64,000 bases of DNA, from positions 124,001 to 188,000 of the forward strand of contig NZ_BMMV01000008.1 in NCBI RefSeq assembly GCF_014646115.1, written 5' to 3'. The notes below the pieces were generated by a model. The model saw nothing but the letters and a program-made list of their open reading frames with translations, ran no database searches and was not told where the DNA came from. Both the position numbers and the translations under genes were made by a program. This DNA comes from Streptomyces camponoticapitis. Lineage in GTDB: Bacteria > Actinomycetota > Actinomycetes > Streptomycetales > Streptomycetaceae. This document shows, piece by piece, positions 61,473 through 64,000 of the stretch (positions are counted from its first letter, which is position 1; each line of letters begins with the position of its first letter).

Positions 61473-62729
61473 GTGGAACTGACTCTGCTCGGCACCGGAG
61501 CTCCCGACGGACTGCCCCGCGCCCACTGCCCCTGCGCGTCCTGCGCGACCGCCCGCGGCCCCCTCGCGCGTGCGGCGACCGCGCTGCTCGTGGACGGGGC
61601 GGTGCTGCTCGACCTCACCCCGGGCGCCGCGCTCGCCGCCGCGCGGGCCGGGCACTCACTGGCCGGTGTGCGGCAGGTGCTGCTCACGCACCCGCACGAG
61701 GGGCCGGCCGTCGAACTGCCCGCGGGGCTGCCGACGGCCGGACGGGTCGCCGACGGACGGGTGTTGACGCTGATCAGCGGGCACCGGGTGCGGGCGGTGC
61801 CGATGGACTCGCCCGGTACGGGGTACGAGGTGACGGCCCCCGACGGCGAGCGGCTGCTGTATCTGCCGCCGGGCGGCGCGCCGGCCGGGCTCCCGGGCGG
61901 CAACGGGGACGGGGAGGGGACCGGCCGCGGCGGAGGCCGCTCCGCGCGGGACGCCGGGCCCGCCCCGTACGACATGCTGCTCGCCGATGTGATCGGCCGC
62001 CCCGACGCCCTGGCCCGGCTGCGCGCCGCCGGATCGGTGGGCCCGGGCACCGACGTCATCGCCGTCCACATCGGCCACGACGTGCCGCCCGGCGCCGAGT
62101 TGGACCGCAGGCTGGCGGCGGCGGGCGCGCGGGCGGTGCCGGACGGGACGACGCTGACGGTCGGCGAGTACCACGACGGACCCGATCTGCCGCGCCGCAC
62201 CATGGTCACGGGCGGCGCGCGCTCCGGCAAGTCCGTGGAGGCCGAGCGGCGGCTGGCCGCCTTCCCCGGCGTGCTGTACGTCGCGACGGGCGGGACCCGT
62301 GAGGGCGACCCGGAGTGGGGTGCCAGGGTCACGGCGCACCGCGACCGCCGGCCGGGCTCCTGGCGGACCGCCGAGACCTGCGACCTCGTGCCGCTGCTCA
62401 CCGACGAGGGCCCGCCGATGCTGATCGACTGCCTGTCGCTGTGGCTGACGGACGCCATGGACCGGGTGGGCGCCTGGGACGACGCGGCGTGGGCGGGCGG
62501 CGGCGAGGGGGCGCTGCGCGAGCGGACGGACGAACTGGTGGGCGCGGTGCGCGCGACGCGGCGCACGGTGGTGCTGGTGACCAACGAGGTCGGCTCCGGA
62601 GTCGTACCGGCGACGGCGTCGGGCAGACGCTTCCGGGACGAGCTGGGCCGGCTGAACGCGGCGGTGGCGGCCGAGTGCGAACACGTCCTGCTGGTGGTGG
62701 CCGGGCAGGCCCTGACCCTCCGCGCCTGA
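61473..62729 (+). CDS. cobU: Adenosylcobinamide kinase/guanylyltransferase (CobU) with N-terminal metallo-hydrolase-like domain
   Basis: A 418-residue fusion. The C-terminal ~180 residues are CobU: P-loop TGGARSGKSVEAERR, VLYVATGG, HRDRRPGSWRTAE with the guanylylated His, and VLVTNEVGSGVVP. It phosphorylates adenosylcobinamide and activates it with GMP during B12 assembly. The first ~230 residues resemble a degenerate metallo-beta-lactamase/PhnP-type domain: LLGTGAPDGLPRAHCPCASC and LLTHPHEGPAVE keep only part of the HxHxDH motif. Its role is unclear. GTG at 61473 begins the domain. cobT follows on the same strand. Confidence 0.9.
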   Translation: MELTLLGTGAPDGLPRAHCPCASCATARGPLARAATALLVDGAVLLDLTPGAALAAARAGHSLAGVRQVLLTHPHEGPAVELPAGLPTAGRVADGRVLTLISGHRVRAVPMDSPGTGYEVTAPDGERLLYLPPGGAPAGLPGGNGDGEGTGRGGGRSARDAGPAPYDMLLADVIGRPDALARLRAAGSVGPGTDVIAVHIGHDVPPGAELDRRLAAAGARAVPDGTTLTVGEYHDGPDLPRRTMVTGGARSGKSVEAERRLAAFPGVLYVATGGTREGDPEWGARVTAHRDRRPGSWRTAETCDLVPLLTDEGPPMLIDCLSLWLTDAMDRVGAWDDAAWAGGGEGALRERTDELVGAVRATRRTVVLVTNEVGSGVVPATASGRRFRDELGRLNAAVAAECEHVLLVVAGQALTLRA

Positions 62730-62927
62730 CGGCGGGCGGGGCGACCGCGGCGCCCTCACGCCGGCTTGTCGCGCGCGAGCGCACGGCGGAGTATCGCCCT
62801 GCCACCGCACGCACTTGACCGCACGCGCCCGGGCGACCGATGACGACGCGGGGCGTGTGCGTGCCGGGGCTCGTGAGGCAGGCGGGACTTTGCCGGGAGG
62901 CCACGGGCTGCCGGTACTGTTCGGCGA

Positions 62928-64000
62928 ATGAGCTCGCTGAATCTCGACGACTTCTCCGATCTGATCGAGCGCCCCGACGGCGGTCTGCGGCGTGACGCCG
63001 AGGAACGCCGCGAGCGGCTGACCGTCCCGCCCGGTGCGCTGGGCCGGCTCGACGAGCTGGCCGAGTGGCTGTCGGCCGCCCAGGCCGCCGTGCCCGTCAC
63101 CGCCATTGAGCGGCCGCGCGTGGTGCTCTTCGCCGGCGACCACGGTGTCGCCGCGCTGAATGTCTCGGCGCGCCCCGCGGGCAGCGCGCATCTGCTGGTG
63201 CGCGCGGTGCTGGAGGGCGAGAGCCCCGTCGCCGTGCTGGCGCGCCGCGCGGGGGTGCCGGTACGGATCGTGGACGCCGGTCTCGACTGCGATCCGGAGC
63301 TGCTTCCCACGGAGGTCGTACGCCACCGCGTCCGGCGCGGCAGCGGGCGTATCGACGTCGAGGACGCGCTGACGATCGAGGAGGCCGAGCAGGCCGTACG
63401 GCTCGGCATGGCGATCGCCGACGAGGAGGCCGACTCAGGCACGGACCTGGTCGTCCTCGGCGATCTGAGCGTCGGCGGTACGACTCCGGCCGCCGCCCTG
63501 ATCGCGGCGCTGTGCGGCACGGACGCGTCCGTGGTCACGGGGCGCGGCGGTGCGGGGATCGACGACCTGGCGTGGATGCGCAAGTGCGCGGCGATCAGGG
63601 ACTCCCTGCGCAGGGCCCGGCCGGTCCTCGGGGACCAGCTGGAGCTCCTGGCGACGGTGGGCGGTGCGGATCTGGCGGCGACGACCGGGTTCCTGCTGCA
63701 GAGCGCGGTGCGGCGGATGCCGGTGATTCTCGACGGCGTCGTCTCGGCGGCGTGCGCGCTGGTCGGCCAGCGGGCGGCGTTCCGGGCGCCGGACTGGTGG
63801 CTCGCGGGCCAGGTGAGCGGGGAGCCGGCGCAGGCGAAGGCGCTGGACCGGATGGCGATCAATCCGCTGCTCGACCACGGGGTGGTCGTGGGCGAGGGGA
63901 CGGGCGCGCTGCTGGCGCTGCCGATGGTGCAGGCCGCGGCGGCGCTCGCGGCGGAACTGCCGGAGCGGCCGGAGCCCGAGCCGGCGGCAGAGCCGACGGC
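62928..64000 (+). CDS. cobT: Nicotinate-nucleotide-dimethylbenzimidazole phosphoribosyltransferase (CobT), 3' end outside window
   Basis: The ATG at 62928 opens a frame that runs off the window after ~357 codons. It matches CobT, which makes alpha-ribazole phosphate for the lower ligand of vitamin B12. Signatures: VVLFAGDHGVAA, GDLSVGGTTPAAALIAAL, TGRGGAGIDDLAW, and the catalytic Glu segment LLDHGVVVGEGTGALLALPM. The last visible residues (Pro/Glu-rich after ~345) may begin a linker, so the full protein could be longer than a single CobT domain. It lies 198 bp after the CobU fusion and probably belongs to the same corrinoid-salvage or nucleotide-loop group. Confidence 0.93.
   Translation, partial: MSSLNLDDFSDLIERPDGGLRRDAEERRERLTVPPGALGRLDELAEWLSAAQAAVPVTAIERPRVVLFAGDHGVAALNVSARPAGSAHLLVRAVLEGESPVAVLARRAGVPVRIVDAGLDCDPELLPTEVVRHRVRRGSGRIDVEDALTIEEAEQAVRLGMAIADEEADSGTDLVVLGDLSVGGTTPAAALIAALCGTDASVVTGRGGAGIDDLAWMRKCAAIRDSLRRARPVLGDQLELLATVGGADLAATTGFLLQSAVRRMPVILDGVVSAACALVGQRAAFRAPDWWLAGQVSGEPAQAKALDRMAINPLLDHGVVVGEGTGALLALPMVQAAAALAAELPERPEPEPAAEPT

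Noticed and set aside
1..64000. CRISPR arrays, rRNA, tRNA, prophage or insertion sequences
   Set aside because: No regularly spaced repeats, clover-leaf-like sequences, transposase motifs or phage structural genes were recognised on either strand; this was judged by eye only.

Overview
The window is high-GC actinobacterial chromosome. Third-codon-position GC bias, frequent GTG/TTG starts, GGAGG-type ribosome sites and the gene order all point to Streptomyces. From memory, most of it follows the S. coelicolor SCO2125-SCO2174 order. The run fadD, pimB-like, NlpC/P60, trpD, qcrCAB/cta, PfkB kinase, HesB, cobT also resembles Mycobacterium tuberculosis around Rv2187-Rv2207. No rRNA, tRNA, CRISPR array, integrase or insertion sequence was recognised.

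Layout. 1-6.0 kb: tail of a membrane protein, an endonuclease/exonuclease/phosphatase-fold protein, glucokinase glkA with its upstream partner gene, and an SRPBCC/ArsA-ATPase coupled pair with a metallophosphoesterase. 6.3-17.6 kb: lipid and envelope genes (long-chain acyl-CoA ligase, PimB-type mannosyltransferase, GT87 membrane glycosyltransferase, HETTH metallopeptidase lipoprotein, two NlpC/P60 hydrolases, a NYN/YacP RNase-like protein, rhomboid protease, AsnC-like domain protein). 17.6-30.2 kb: a class V aminotransferase, trpD, and the bc1-aa3 respiratory genes (qcrCAB, ctaE, ctaF, ctaD, ctaC), interrupted by a pseudo-receiver gene and an L,D-transpeptidase lipoprotein. 30.5-31.8 kb: a cysteine desulfurase fused to a TusA domain.

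31.9-47.5 kb is the unusual part. A compact accessory block sits between two conserved core genes (the desulfurase-TusA fusion and the PfkB/adenosine kinase). It holds extra copies of isoprenoid precursor genes (dxs, ispG, ispH), a polyprenyl diphosphate synthase, a UbiA prenyltransferase, a GriI/GriH-type pair expected to make 3-amino-4-hydroxybenzoate, a PaxB/Pyr4-like membrane terpene cyclase, an acyl/aryl-AMP ligase, an MMPL exporter and an ECF41-like sigma factor. Together they read as a biosynthetic cluster for a cyclised aminohydroxybenzoate meroterpenoid. I do not recognise the product. A truncated flavoprotein and a zinc-finger/HTH gene pair mark a rearrangement in its middle.

47.8-64.0 kb returns to core genes: PfkB/adenosine kinase, two uncharacterised proteins, an A-type Fe-S carrier, nadA (with three palindromes at its promoter), an RND efflux pump, a two-component system, the pspA/pspAA stress pair, a DUF3043 membrane protein coupled to a methyltransferase that appears to start with CTG, a CobU fusion and the 5' part of cobT.
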